From: Actinomadura opuntiae
GTDB taxonomy: Bacteria > Actinomycetota > Actinomycetes > Streptosporangiales > Streptosporangiaceae
Direction: 5' to 3'
Assembly (NCBI RefSeq): GCF_030283205.1
Contig: NZ_JASNWF010000003.1
Coordinates: 483,347-547,346, forward strand
DNA length: 64,000 nucleotides
The notes beneath the pieces were generated by a model. It did not search any database and had not been told where the DNA came from. It saw only the letters and a list, made by a program, of their open reading frames with translations. Shown in pieces: positions 50,242-58,291 of the stretch. The first letter of the stretch is position 1. Every line of letters begins with the position of its first letter. The position numbers and the translations under genes were made by a program.

Positions 50242-50459
50242 GGGGACGACCTTCCTAGTCCGTGGCCGGTGGGAGCACGGGGTTCCGGGGCGGCGTTGGA
50301 CGCGCCCCTGCCCGTAGCCGACCAGCGAAAACATCCCGTCGGCCTCACCGGCCTCCGTTACCCGCCCAAGGCCTGTTCAGACGCCCCGCCGATTTCCCGG
50401 ACGGCGGTCGCACCCCGCACGCCGGCCGACAGGGCCCGGCATTCCGCCACAAAGCAGAC

Positions 50460-50477
50460 ATGAGACATGCGCCTCAT
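50460..50477. promoter_or_regulatory. ATGAGAC-type palindrome upstream of the methyltransferase gene
   Basis: ATGAGAC-ATGC-GCCTCAT at 50460-50477, 6 of 7 arm positions symmetric. It resembles ATGAGAC-GGCA-GTCTCAT at 58202-58219 and shares TGAGAC with the TetR operator at 26181-26212. It sits in the divergent 290-base region, 55 bases before the methyltransferase start. No other clear signal is seen in that gap. Confidence 0.4.
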
Positions 50478-50531
50478 AAAGGTGATCTTTCACCAGGTTT
50501 CCGGCTGTTCTTCTGCGGCATAGAGAGCAGC

Positions 50532-51224
50532 ATGGTGCTGTTGAGGCCGCCGGGTGTGTACCGGCCGCAGGGGGACACCCGTCTACTGGCCGACGTGCTG
50601 CGCGGCCTTCCCGGGACGCCCGGCGCCCGCGTGCTGGAGCTCGGCACGGGGACCGGCGCGGTGGCGATGGCCGCCGCGCGCGCCGGTGCCGCGCATGTCG
50701 TCGCGGTGGACGTGTCGGCGCGCGCCGTGCTGGCCGCGCGCCTGAACGCCCGGTTGCGGGGACTGCGGGTGCGGGCGGTGCGGGGCGATCTGTTCGGGCC
50801 GGTCGCGGGCGAGCGGTTCGATCTGATCATCGCCAACCCGCCGTACGTGTGCGGGACGACGGACCCGGCGCAGGCGCGCGGCCGGGCCCGCGCGTGGGAG
50901 GCCGGTCCGGACGGCCGGGCCCTGCTGAACCGGATCTGCACCGAGGCCCCCGACCACCTGGCCCCGGGCGGGACGCTGCTGGTGCTGCACTCCGCGCTCA
51001 ACGGGGTCGCGGCCACCATCGACCTGCTCGAACGCGCGGGGATGCGGGCGTCGGTCGCGGCCCGCCGCGAGGAGCCCTTCGGGCCGGTGATGCTCGGCCG
51101 GGCCGCCGAACTGGAATCGCGGGGCCTGCTGCACGCCGGGCAGCGGCACGAGGAGCTGGTGGTGATCCGCGCCGATCTCGTGGCCGCGGACGAGCGCCCC
51201 GACGACGTCTCGCAGGTCGCGTGA
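50532..51224 (+). CDS. HemK2/MTQ2-family class I methyltransferase
   Basis: 230 residues. SAM-binding VLELGTGTGAVAMAAA (motif I), then VAVDVSARAVLAAR, and the N-(5)-glutamine-type active-site tetrapeptide NPPY in IIANPPYVCGT. HemK2/MTQ2 relatives methylate glutamine or other side chains in proteins; in actinobacteria the short form is often next to a CDGSH protein. ATG 50532 is the likely start because earlier codons are not family-like. Followed after 37 bases by the CDGSH gene. Confidence 0.82.
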   Translation: MVLLRPPGVYRPQGDTRLLADVLRGLPGTPGARVLELGTGTGAVAMAAARAGAAHVVAVDVSARAVLAARLNARLRGLRVRAVRGDLFGPVAGERFDLIIANPPYVCGTTDPAQARGRARAWEAGPDGRALLNRICTEAPDHLAPGGTLLVLHSALNGVAATIDLLERAGMRASVAARREEPFGPVMLGRAAELESRGLLHAGQRHEELVVIRADLVAADERPDDVSQVA

Positions 51225-51261
51225 GATGCCGCGGATCCAGCACGGAAGACGGTGAACGACG

Positions 51262-51546
51262 ATGACGCCCGAGCCCGAGGCCGCCGGACGGCCGCGCACG
51301 CAGCGCTCCGGTGAGCGGGACGCGCGGCGGGTGCGGCTGGTGCCCGGCGGCCCGATGATGGTCGAGGGCCCGGTCGAGGTCGTCCTGGACGACGGCACCA
51401 CGGTGACGTGCGACCGCTTCCAGGTCGCCCTGTGCACCTGCCGACGGAGCCACCGCTACCCGTTCTGCGACACCAGCCACCGCGCCCGGCGTCGTCCGGG
51501 CGCGAAGCCGCGCCCAGACGACGGGTCGGAGGCCGCCGCCTCCTAG
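51262..51546 (+). CDS. CDGSH-type iron-sulfur protein
   Basis: 94 residues. The 2Fe-2S motif CTCRRSHRYPFCDTSH (residues about 58-73) fits C-x-C-x2-[ST]-x3-P-x-C-D-x2-H of CDGSH/mitoNEET proteins, with three cysteines and one histidine as ligands. The preceding strand region VEVVLDDGTTVTCDRF is also typical. The N-terminal 30 residues are disordered. The product may hand electrons or clusters to the neighbouring iron enzyme. It is convergent with that gene, with the stops 11 bases apart. Confidence 0.9.
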   Translation: MTPEPEAAGRPRTQRSGERDARRVRLVPGGPMMVEGPVEVVLDDGTTVTCDRFQVALCTCRRSHRYPFCDTSHRARRRPGAKPRPDDGSEAAAS

Positions 51547-51556
51547 AGGCCGCCCG

Positions 51557-52570
51557 CTAGAGGCGCTCCTTGAGGGACGACCGGCCCGACTGCCAGCGCT
51601 CCAGGACGAACGTCCCGAACCGGTCCTCCAGCAGCTCGGTGGCCCGCACTCCGAAGACCACGTCGGCGGCCAGTTCGGGCTCGCGGTTGAGGAGGTCGCC
51701 GATGACCTCGTGCCGCAGCACCTGCTCGTGGACGGCGTCGGCCTCGATGTGCTCGGTGTAGAACAGCAGCGCGGCCGGGCCCGCCTCCAGCCGTTCCAGG
51801 GCGGCGGCCAGCCGCCGGGCGCTGGGCGCGGTGGTGATCTCGGCGGCGGCGAAGTGCCCGACCATCGCCCCGCGCAGGCCGCGGTGCAGCCCGAACAGCG
51901 ACATCATGTTCACCGTCGCCAGCATCTCGGCGGGCACGAGGTCCAGGTAGGCGCCGTACGACGCATCCAGGCCGACGTCCTCCAGCAGGTCCGCGTACAG
52001 CTGGGCGTGGACGCGGTCGCCGCGCCCGCCGCCGAACTCGTCGAACTCCACCGCGACCAGGGCCGCCTTGGCGTGGCCGCGCAGCCGCGGGATCACCCAG
52101 GCGTGCGGGTCGGCCTCCTTGAGGTGGTAGATCGAGCGGTGCGCCAGGTACTCGCGCATCTGCCACCATTCGCCCTCGTCGCGCAGGTGGTGGGAGACGC
52201 CCTGCCCGTCGACGGGCTCCACCAGCAGCTCGTCCAGGACGCCGGTCACGTCGTCGCCGGGGACGGTCTCGGCACGGAGCGCGTCCAGGAAGGCGCGCTC
52301 CATCGCGCCGCGAAGGCGCAGCAGATCCGGGTCCCACTCCCAGTCGGCGTCGACCCCTTCGAATCCGCGGTAGTGCAGCTCGTAGCAGGAGTAGAGCGCG
52401 AGCTGCAGGTCCTCCCCGAACGGGTCGGCGCCGGACACGGCGTCCGGCGCCACCTGGACGCCGCTGCCGGGTGGACGGGGCAGCACCGCCGCCACCGCCT
52501 CCGACAACGCCCCGCGGGGCGCCGGAAGCGGCGGCGCCGTCTCGCGAACAACACTTCCCACCAGAGTCAC
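51557..52570 (-). CDS. Iron-containing redox enzyme family protein (haem-oxygenase-like di-iron fold)
   Basis: 337 residues. Helical HDO-type fold with candidate iron ligands: LYSCYELHYRGFEGVD near 60-75, EFDEFGGGRGDRVHAQLY near 165-185, HRGLRGAMVGHFAAAE, and EHIEADAVHEQVLRHE near 270-285. The family includes natural-product oxygenases and radical-forming di-iron enzymes (names like UndA and SznF are of the same superfamily). The reaction here is unknown. GTG start at 52570 behind AAGGGGGC. Convergent with the methyltransferase/CDGSH pair. Confidence 0.83.
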   Translation of the reverse strand: MTLVGSVVRETAPPLPAPRGALSEAVAAVLPRPPGSGVQVAPDAVSGADPFGEDLQLALYSCYELHYRGFEGVDADWEWDPDLLRLRGAMERAFLDALRAETVPGDDVTGVLDELLVEPVDGQGVSHHLRDEGEWWQMREYLAHRSIYHLKEADPHAWVIPRLRGHAKAALVAVEFDEFGGGRGDRVHAQLYADLLEDVGLDASYGAYLDLVPAEMLATVNMMSLFGLHRGLRGAMVGHFAAAEITTAPSARRLAAALERLEAGPAALLFYTEHIEADAVHEQVLRHEVIGDLLNREPELAADVVFGVRATELLEDRFGTFVLERWQSGRSSLKERL

Positions 52571-52647
52571 AAATGCCCCCTTCAGCCATGCTTTCAGGGC
52601 GTTTGTCTACCCGCCGCATCGCCGTCCAAGCGCCGGGTCGCGCCCGG

Positions 52648-54093
52648 TCAGGCCACCGGTTCGGTGGACGGCTCGGCGTGCGCGGCCTCCCGCGCGGCGG
52701 CGGCCGCGCGGCGGCCCGGGATCGTCATCGCGATCAGCGCGGCGAGGACCGCGACGCCGCAGCCGATCGCCAGGCCGGTGCGGAAGCCGTTCTCCGAGGG
52801 CAGCGCGTGCCCGCCGAGGCTCACCGTCATCTGCGACAGCACGGCCCCGACCACGGCGGCGGAGACCGACGTGCCGATCGAGCGCATCAGCGTGTTGAAG
52901 CTGTTGGCCGAGCCGGTGTCCGACTGCGGCACCGCGCTCATGATCAGTGCGGGCATGGCGCCGTAGGCCAGACCGACGCCGGCGCCGCAGATCGCGGTGA
53001 AGACCATCAGCCCCCAGGCGTGCCCGAGCAGCAGCTGGGAGGACCCGTAGCCGACCGCGACGACCAGGGCGCCGCAGATCAGCGTGACCTTCGGGCCGCG
53101 GGCGGCCGACAGCCGCGCGCCGAGCGGCGACACCGCCATCATCAGCAGGCCCGAGGGGACCATCCACAGCCCGGCGGCCACCATCGACTGGCCGAGGCCG
53201 TAGCCGGTCTGCTCGGGAAGCTGAAGCAGCTGCGGGGCGATCAGCGACTGGGCGTACATCGAGAACCCGACGACGACCGACGCGGCGTTGGTGAGCAGCA
53301 CCTGCGGGCGCGCGGTGACGCGCAGGTCGACCAGCGGGTCGCGGGTGCGCAGCTCCCACAAGCCCCAGGCAAACAGGACGACGACGGCCACGGCGAACAG
53401 GCCGACGGTGGTGGCGCTCCCCCAGCCCCAGTCGGCGCCCTTGGAGACGGCGAGCAGCAGGCAGACCAGCCCGGCGCCGAGCCCGACCGCGCCGGGCACG
53501 TCGAAGCGGCCCTTGGCCTGGGCGGGCGTGGCGGGCACCAGCAGCCAGATCAGCACGGCGACCAGGACGCTCAGCGCGGCCGAGCCCCAGAACAGCACGC
53601 GCCAGTTGGTGTTCTCGGCGACCGCGGCGGCGATCGGCAGCCCGAAGGCGCCGCCGATGCCCATCGAGGAGCTCATCAGCGCGATGGACGAGCCGAGCCG
53701 CTCGGGCGGCAGCAGGTCGCGCAGCGCGCTGATGCCGAGCGGGATCATGCCCATGCCGAGGCCCTGCAGGCCGCGTCCGATGATCATCGGCCAGAGCGAG
53801 CCCGACAGCGCGCACACCACCGATCCGGCGATGAGCGGCACCATGCACGCCAGCATCAGCCGGCGCTTGCCGTACAGGTCGCCGAGCCGGCCGATCATCG
53901 GCATCGCGACGGCGGACGCCAGCAGCGTGCCGGTGATCACCCAGGTCGCGTTGGACGCCGTGGTGTCCAGCAGCCGCGGCAGGTCGGCGATCAGCGGGAC
54001 CACCAGCGTCTGCATGAACGCGGCGACGATGCCCGCCACGGCCAGCACCGCGACGATGCCGTTCGGGCGCACGGCGGGCCCGGAGTTGTCCAC
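52648..54093 (-). CDS. MFS transporter, DHA2-type drug exporter
   Basis: About 481 residues, 14 membrane segments. AFMQTLVVPLIADLP and motif A GRLGDLYGKRRLML, motif C-like GGAFGLPIAAAVAE. Likely a proton-driven exporter of a toxic compound. GTG 54093 is chosen because GAGGGAG lies 7 bases before it; GTG 54108 and ATG 54126 are alternative longer starts without good ribosome sites. It is divergent from the MarR gene, the normal arrangement for repressor and pump. Confidence 0.88.
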   Translation of the reverse strand: MDNSGPAVRPNGIVAVLAVAGIVAAFMQTLVVPLIADLPRLLDTTASNATWVITGTLLASAVAMPMIGRLGDLYGKRRLMLACMVPLIAGSVVCALSGSLWPMIIGRGLQGLGMGMIPLGISALRDLLPPERLGSSIALMSSSMGIGGAFGLPIAAAVAENTNWRVLFWGSAALSVLVAVLIWLLVPATPAQAKGRFDVPGAVGLGAGLVCLLLAVSKGADWGWGSATTVGLFAVAVVVLFAWGLWELRTRDPLVDLRVTARPQVLLTNAASVVVGFSMYAQSLIAPQLLQLPEQTGYGLGQSMVAAGLWMVPSGLLMMAVSPLGARLSAARGPKVTLICGALVVAVGYGSSQLLLGHAWGLMVFTAICGAGVGLAYGAMPALIMSAVPQSDTGSANSFNTLMRSIGTSVSAAVVGAVLSQMTVSLGGHALPSENGFRTGLAIGCGVAVLAALIAMTIPGRRAAAAAREAAHAEPSTEPVA

Positions 54094-54117
54094 GTCGGTC
54101 TCCCTCACTGCTTGTCC

Positions 54118-54167
54118 GTATCGCATGTGCACCATACATATGATGTGCTCGATACACAACGTGTGTA
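54118..54167. promoter_or_regulatory. MarR operator region between MFS and MarR genes
   Basis: TACACA-ACG-TGTGTA (54153-54167) is a perfect 6+3+6 dyad, and GTATCG (54118-54123) pairs with CGATAC (54150-54155) around an AT-rich core that contains CATATG. The segment is much less GC-rich than the flanking genes and probably holds both promoters. Confidence 0.6.
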
Positions 54168-54246
54168 GGTCGCACATGGGCTGTGATAGGAGGGAGGAGG
54201 ACGCACAGGGACGCGGGTTCCCGGGCGCACGGATCGGGAGGGAACC

Positions 54247-54702
54247 ATGGACAAGCCCACGCACCTGGTCGAGTACGAGACCATGCTGCTCGGACGGCAC
54301 AGCCTGGAGTTCGCCGGCGGTTCCGCGCGCGCGGCCGGGCACCTGGAGCGCAGCGCCTACATCCTGCTCAGCCGGATCCGCATCGAGGGGCCCATGTCGA
54401 TCCGGCAGCTCAGCGAGGCGTTCGGCCTGGACCAGTCCACCCTCAACCGGCAGACCTCGGCCATGGTGCGCTCCGGGCTCGCCGAGCGGATCCCCGACCC
54501 CGGCGGCGGCATTGCCCGCAAGTTCCGCATCACCGCCGAGGGCGAGCGCCGGCTCGACCAGGAGCGCCACCAGATCGTCGAGAGCCTGGACAGGATCATG
54601 GCCGACTGGGGGCCGGAGGACGTGCGCACCTTCGCCGACTGCCTCAAGCGGTTCAACACCGACATCGAGCGGCTGAGCGGACGCCCCTGGCCGCGCCCCT
54701 GA
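54247..54702 (+). CDS. MarR-family transcriptional regulator
   Basis: 151 residues. The winged helix is at about 35-105 (SAYILLSRIRIEGPMSIRQLSEAFGLDQSTLNRQTSAMVRSGLAERI region, with the wing GGGIARKFRITAEG). Probably represses the divergent MFS exporter and itself, and is released by a phenolic or drug-like ligand. The ATG at 54247 follows GGGAGGGAACC. Convergent with the thioesterase gene. Confidence 0.9.
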   Translation: MDKPTHLVEYETMLLGRHSLEFAGGSARAAGHLERSAYILLSRIRIEGPMSIRQLSEAFGLDQSTLNRQTSAMVRSGLAERIPDPGGGIARKFRITAEGERRLDQERHQIVESLDRIMADWGPEDVRTFADCLKRFNTDIERLSGRPWPRP

Positions 54703-54753
54703 ACGCGCCCCCGGACACCGGCGGGGACCGGACACCGGCGGGGGCCCGGCCGC

Positions 54754-55431
54754 TCACTCCATCTGGGCAGCCATCCGGGCGATGTCGGCGTGGTCCAGCT
54801 GGACGAAGTCGCCCGTCGCCTCGACCGTCACCCGGCCGCGCTGCACGAGCCGGCCGACCGTGCGCACCCGCTTGCCCTCCTGGGACTCGACCTCGCCCTC
54901 GAACAGGCACGGCTCGCCGAGCAGGGTCGGGCGCCGGTAGGCGATCTCCAGCCGGGCCGTCGGGCCCGCCACCCCGGCGATGAAGTTCGCCGACGCGCAC
55001 AGGATGTCGAACGCGCCCGCGATCACGGCGCCGTGCACGCAGCCGGGCGGCCCCTCGTAGGGGCGGGTGAACGTGCCGTGCAGCAGCGCCTTCGGAGGCT
55101 CGAACGTCAACCGCAGCGGAAGCGCCAGCGGGTTGTGCCGGCCCATGACGACGTCGTACGCCATGCGCCCGGTGAAGTCGGGGGCGCTGCCGGCCGGGAG
55201 TTGCAGGATCGTCTTGGGCAGCGGCGGGTCCGGCACGTGCCGTTCCAGCGCGTCCGCGACCGCCTCCAGCTCGCGCGCCGCCGCCAGCGTCTCCTCCGGG
55301 GGCGCCGTGGTGGCGGTGGCGACCGCGATGAGGCGCCGGACGGCGTCCGTCAGCGCCTCCGACTCGCGTTCGCGGCCCGCCAGCGCGGGATGCGGGGATT
55401 CGGACGTGTCCGTCACGGGGACCTCCACCAT
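54754..55431 (-). CDS. Hotdog-fold acyl-CoA thioesterase (PaaI-like)
   Basis: 225 residues. A helical N-terminal half (1-70) is followed by a hotdog domain (about 100-215) with PPGCVHGAVIAGAFDILCASAN, the family HGG-like motif with G at the catalytic region. It would hydrolyse acyl-CoA esters of medium or aromatic acids. It follows a GntR gene (76-base gap) and an acyl-CoA synthetase gene on the same strand, so a lipid catabolic operon is likely. Confidence 0.83.
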   Translation of the reverse strand: MVEVPVTDTSESPHPALAGRERESEALTDAVRRLIAVATATTAPPEETLAAARELEAVADALERHVPDPPLPKTILQLPAGSAPDFTGRMAYDVVMGRHNPLALPLRLTFEPPKALLHGTFTRPYEGPPGCVHGAVIAGAFDILCASANFIAGVAGPTARLEIAYRRPTLLGEPCLFEGEVESQEGKRVRTVGRLVQRGRVTVEATGDFVQLDHADIARMAAQME

Positions 55432-55506
55432 CGTTGATCGTGCCGCCGGGCCGGCGGGCCGCGCCGCGAAGGCGCCCCGCCGCGTGGGGAACGCGGACGG
55501 GCGTCG

Positions 55507-56262
55507 CTATGGGAGGGGCTCGTCCTCCGCGTCCGGCCGCTCGAACATGCCGCGGCCGCGGAACAGCTCGGCGACCAGGTCGCCCTGGGCGCGCAGCATC
55601 CCGGCGTACTCGCGCTCCGCCGCCCGCGCGTCCGGCTCCTCGACGGCGCGGACGACCGCGGCGGTGCCGCGCTTCTCCACGTCCTGCGCGCCGGGCACCA
55701 GCTCGAAGAAGTTGCCGGGGACGATCCCGGTCATCTGCTTCAGCATGCTGCGCAGCCGGGGCGACTGGGCGGCGTCCACGACGGTGCGGTGGAAGCGGGC
55801 CGACAGGTCCTGCAGCGTCTCGGGATCGGCGGTCTCGGCGATCTCCTTCTGCAGCGGCGCCAGCGCGGGGCCGAGCTCGGCGCCCCGCCGCTCCACCGCG
55901 CGCCGGACCGCGAAGCCGTAGAACAGGCCGTACAGCTCGTAGTGGTCGTGCACGGACGACTCGTCGAGCGCGTTCACGAAGGCGCCGCGGTGGGCGACGA
56001 TCGTGATCCAGCCCTCCCGCTCCAGCGCGATCAGCGCCTCGCGGACGGGGATCCGCGACAGCCCGAGCGTGCGGGCCACCGCGTCCTGCGGGACCCGCTG
56101 CCCCTGCCGCAGCACGCCGTCGAAGATGAGCCGGCGCAGGTAGAGCCGGACCTGCTCGCCGCTGGTCAGCCGGGACAGGTGCTGCTCGGGCAGCAGGCCG
56201 GCCCGGCCCGTGACGCCGGCGCCCTGCGGCCCGGGTTCCTGGCTCCGCGGGATCTCACTCAC
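55507..56262 (-). CDS. GntR-family transcriptional regulator (FadR-type)
   Basis: 251 residues from GTG 56262 (GTG 56289 would add nine). N-terminal winged helix about 42-100 (RLYLRRLIFDGVLRQGQRVPQDAVARTLGLSRIPVREALIALEREGWI region) and a FadR/VanR-like all-helical FCD domain from about 115 on. It lies between a synthetase and a thioesterase gene, all on the minus strand, suggesting control of acyl-CoA metabolism here. The ligand is unknown. Neither start has a good ribosome site. Confidence 0.85.
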   Translation of the reverse strand: MSEIPRSQEPGPQGAGVTGRAGLLPEQHLSRLTSGEQVRLYLRRLIFDGVLRQGQRVPQDAVARTLGLSRIPVREALIALEREGWITIVAHRGAFVNALDESSVHDHYELYGLFYGFAVRRAVERRGAELGPALAPLQKEIAETADPETLQDLSARFHRTVVDAAQSPRLRSMLKQMTGIVPGNFFELVPGAQDVEKRGTAAVVRAVEEPDARAAEREYAGMLRAQGDLVAELFRGRGMFERPDAEDEPLP

Positions 56263-56424
56263 CCCTAGGCTCGGTGGGCGGCCCGACACCGCCCGGCACG
56301 CAACGCAAAGCTGGCAGCGCGCGGTGCCCGCGTCCGGTGGCGCGCGGGCGGCCCGCCGTGCCCGCCGGGACGGCGCACTCCGCGTCCGGCGCGAAGAATA
56401 TATTGTAGCCCGTATCCATTCGGC

Positions 56425-58134
56425 TCATCCGGCGGCCGGCTCTTCCAGGAGCCGCTTGATGACCTTGCCTGTCTCGTTGTAGGGCAGCGCGTCGCGGAAC
56501 TCCACGTGCGCGGGCACCTTGAAGGGGGCCAGTGCCGCGGCCACCCAGTCCCGCACCGCCCGCTCGGTGAGGCGCGCGCCCTCGCGCGGCACCACGACCG
56601 CCTTGACCTCCTGGACGAGGACGGTGTGCGGGACGCCGATGACGCAGGCGTCGGCGATGTCCGGGTGCTCCACGAGCCGGTACTCGATCTCGATCGGGTA
56701 GACGTTCTCGCCGCCCCGGATGATGAGGTCGCGCATGCGGCTCTCCAGGTACAGCACGCCGTCCACGATCCGGCCGAAGTCGCTCGACCGGTACCAGCGG
56801 TCCGGCGTGAGCGCCTCCGCCGTCGCCTTCTCGTCGCCCCAGTAGCCGAGAAACACGCCCGCGCCGCTGATGTGGACGCGTCCGACCTCCCCTTCGGGCA
56901 GCGGGTTCCCGTCCTCGTCGCGGACCTGCACGCGGATGGTGGGCGCGGCGGCGCCGACGGATGCGGGGTGCCCGTCCATCTCGCGGCCGTTGAGGAAGGT
57001 GCCGGTCCCGGTCGTCTCGGTCATCCCGTAGCCGTTGGTGATGCCGACGCCGGGCATCTTCTCCTCGAACAGCCGCAGCAGTTCCGGGGCGAAGGTGGCG
57101 CCGCCGCTGCCGATCGTGGTGACCCGCGAGGTGTCGTACTCGGCGAACCGCGGATGGGTCAGCATCCGCCAGAAATGGGTGGGGACGCCGGTCCACTGCG
57201 TCAGCCCGTGGTCGTGCGTCAGCTTCAGTGCCGCTTCCTCGTCCCAGCGTCCCGGCGGCGGCAGGACGAGCTTGATCCCGTACATCGGGGCGTTCGCCAG
57301 CGCGAAGCAGACGCCCGAGACGTGGAACAGCGGGTTGGCGAACACCGAGGCGCGCTGCACGCCGTCCGGGACCTGGCGCCGGCCCGGCGGCCCGGTTAGC
57401 GTCTCGACGGCGCCGCCGAGCCCGCCGAACAGCCCGAAGTGGACGAAGTTGCGGTGCGACACGGTGGCGCCCTTCGGGCGTCCCGTCGTCCCGCTGGTAA
57501 ACATGATCGCCGCAGGATCGTCCTCGAGGATCGCAGCGTCCGGCAGCGCGTCGGGAGGGTCGGGGAGGGACGTCGCGGCGGCGTGCAACTCCTCCAGGGA
57601 GACGAGCGGGACGCCGCCGGCCGCCGCCGCGGTCCCGCCGAGGCGCGCCAGCGGGCCGCCCGAGCCGACCAGCACGGACGGCCCGGTCAGGACGATGCCG
57701 TGGTCGAGCTCGCCCGGCGTCCACCAGCCGTTCAGCCCGACCATGATCGCTCCGAGGGAGAGCGTCCCCCACCACAGCAGGACGTGCTCCAGCCCGTTCG
57801 CCGCCGCGACCGCCACCCGGTCGCCCTTCCCGACGCCGTACCGGGTGGAAAGGACGCGGGCGTACGCGGCGGCGAGGCGGTGCGCCTCGGCGAACGTCAC
57901 GGCACGGGCCGAGGCGTCGGCGAAGGCCAGGTAGGTGAGGTCGGGGGTGTTCGCGGCCGCGCCGGCGAGCAGGGCGGGGACGTGCGGGGCGCGCTGCGCG
58001 AACACCTCGGCCGGTGCGCCGAGCACGTCCTCGACGCGGCGCTCGAACATCGCACCGGGACCGCACAGCAGCTCGCGCATTCCGTCGTCGAGCAGCTCGT
58101 CGCCGTGCCACGCCAGGGTGAGGGGGGTGGGCAT
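56425..58134 (-). CDS. AMP-binding acyl-CoA synthetase
   Basis: 569 residues, ANL superfamily. The P-loop FTSGTTGRPKG, A5 motif GYGMTETTG, A7/A8 RSSDFGRIVDG with RDLIIRGGENVYPIE, and the catalytic lysine in NETGKVIKR are all present. It resembles FadD-type long-chain or steroid-side-chain synthetases (FadD3/17/19-like) of actinobacteria, and a P450 and oxidoreductases lie divergent from it. The start MPTPLTLAW at 58134 is the first in the frame. First gene of synthetase-GntR-thioesterase. Confidence 0.88.
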   Translation of the reverse strand: MPTPLTLAWHGDELLDDGMRELLCGPGAMFERRVEDVLGAPAEVFAQRAPHVPALLAGAAANTPDLTYLAFADASARAVTFAEAHRLAAAYARVLSTRYGVGKGDRVAVAAANGLEHVLLWWGTLSLGAIMVGLNGWWTPGELDHGIVLTGPSVLVGSGGPLARLGGTAAAAGGVPLVSLEELHAAATSLPDPPDALPDAAILEDDPAAIMFTSGTTGRPKGATVSHRNFVHFGLFGGLGGAVETLTGPPGRRQVPDGVQRASVFANPLFHVSGVCFALANAPMYGIKLVLPPPGRWDEEAALKLTHDHGLTQWTGVPTHFWRMLTHPRFAEYDTSRVTTIGSGGATFAPELLRLFEEKMPGVGITNGYGMTETTGTGTFLNGREMDGHPASVGAAAPTIRVQVRDEDGNPLPEGEVGRVHISGAGVFLGYWGDEKATAEALTPDRWYRSSDFGRIVDGVLYLESRMRDLIIRGGENVYPIEIEYRLVEHPDIADACVIGVPHTVLVQEVKAVVVPREGARLTERAVRDWVAAALAPFKVPAHVEFRDALPYNETGKVIKRLLEEPAAG

Positions 58135-58172
58135 GGATCACATCCCGTCGTGCCGCGAGGGTCGGCTCACCC

Positions 58173-58219
58173 CTTGTATATAACATCAAGTCTACGAAAA
58201 TATGAGACGGCAGTCTCAT
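58173..58219. promoter_or_regulatory. Two dyads in the synthetase/P450 divergent region
   Basis: CTTG (58173-58176) and CAAG (58187-58190) flank TATATAACAT, an AT-rich imperfect palindrome of the kind bound by FadR/VanR-type GntR proteins. Next to it, ATGAGAC-GGCA-GTCTCAT (58202-58219) is a perfect 7+4+7 palindrome. Both lie between the divergent genes, so they may control both. Confidence 0.5.
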
Positions 58220-58291
58220 TCGATCCCTCGGGTGCGGGCCGCGCGCCGAGCCGGCCCGTCCAGCCTCCCGCGCACTGGTGGAGATAGCACG

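Noticed and set aside
48667..50463. Plus-strand frame of about 600 codons opposite hemerythrin 2 and the ferritin-like gene
   Set aside because: Leucine/valine/aspartate-rich shadow of the two minus-strand genes, with no start signal.
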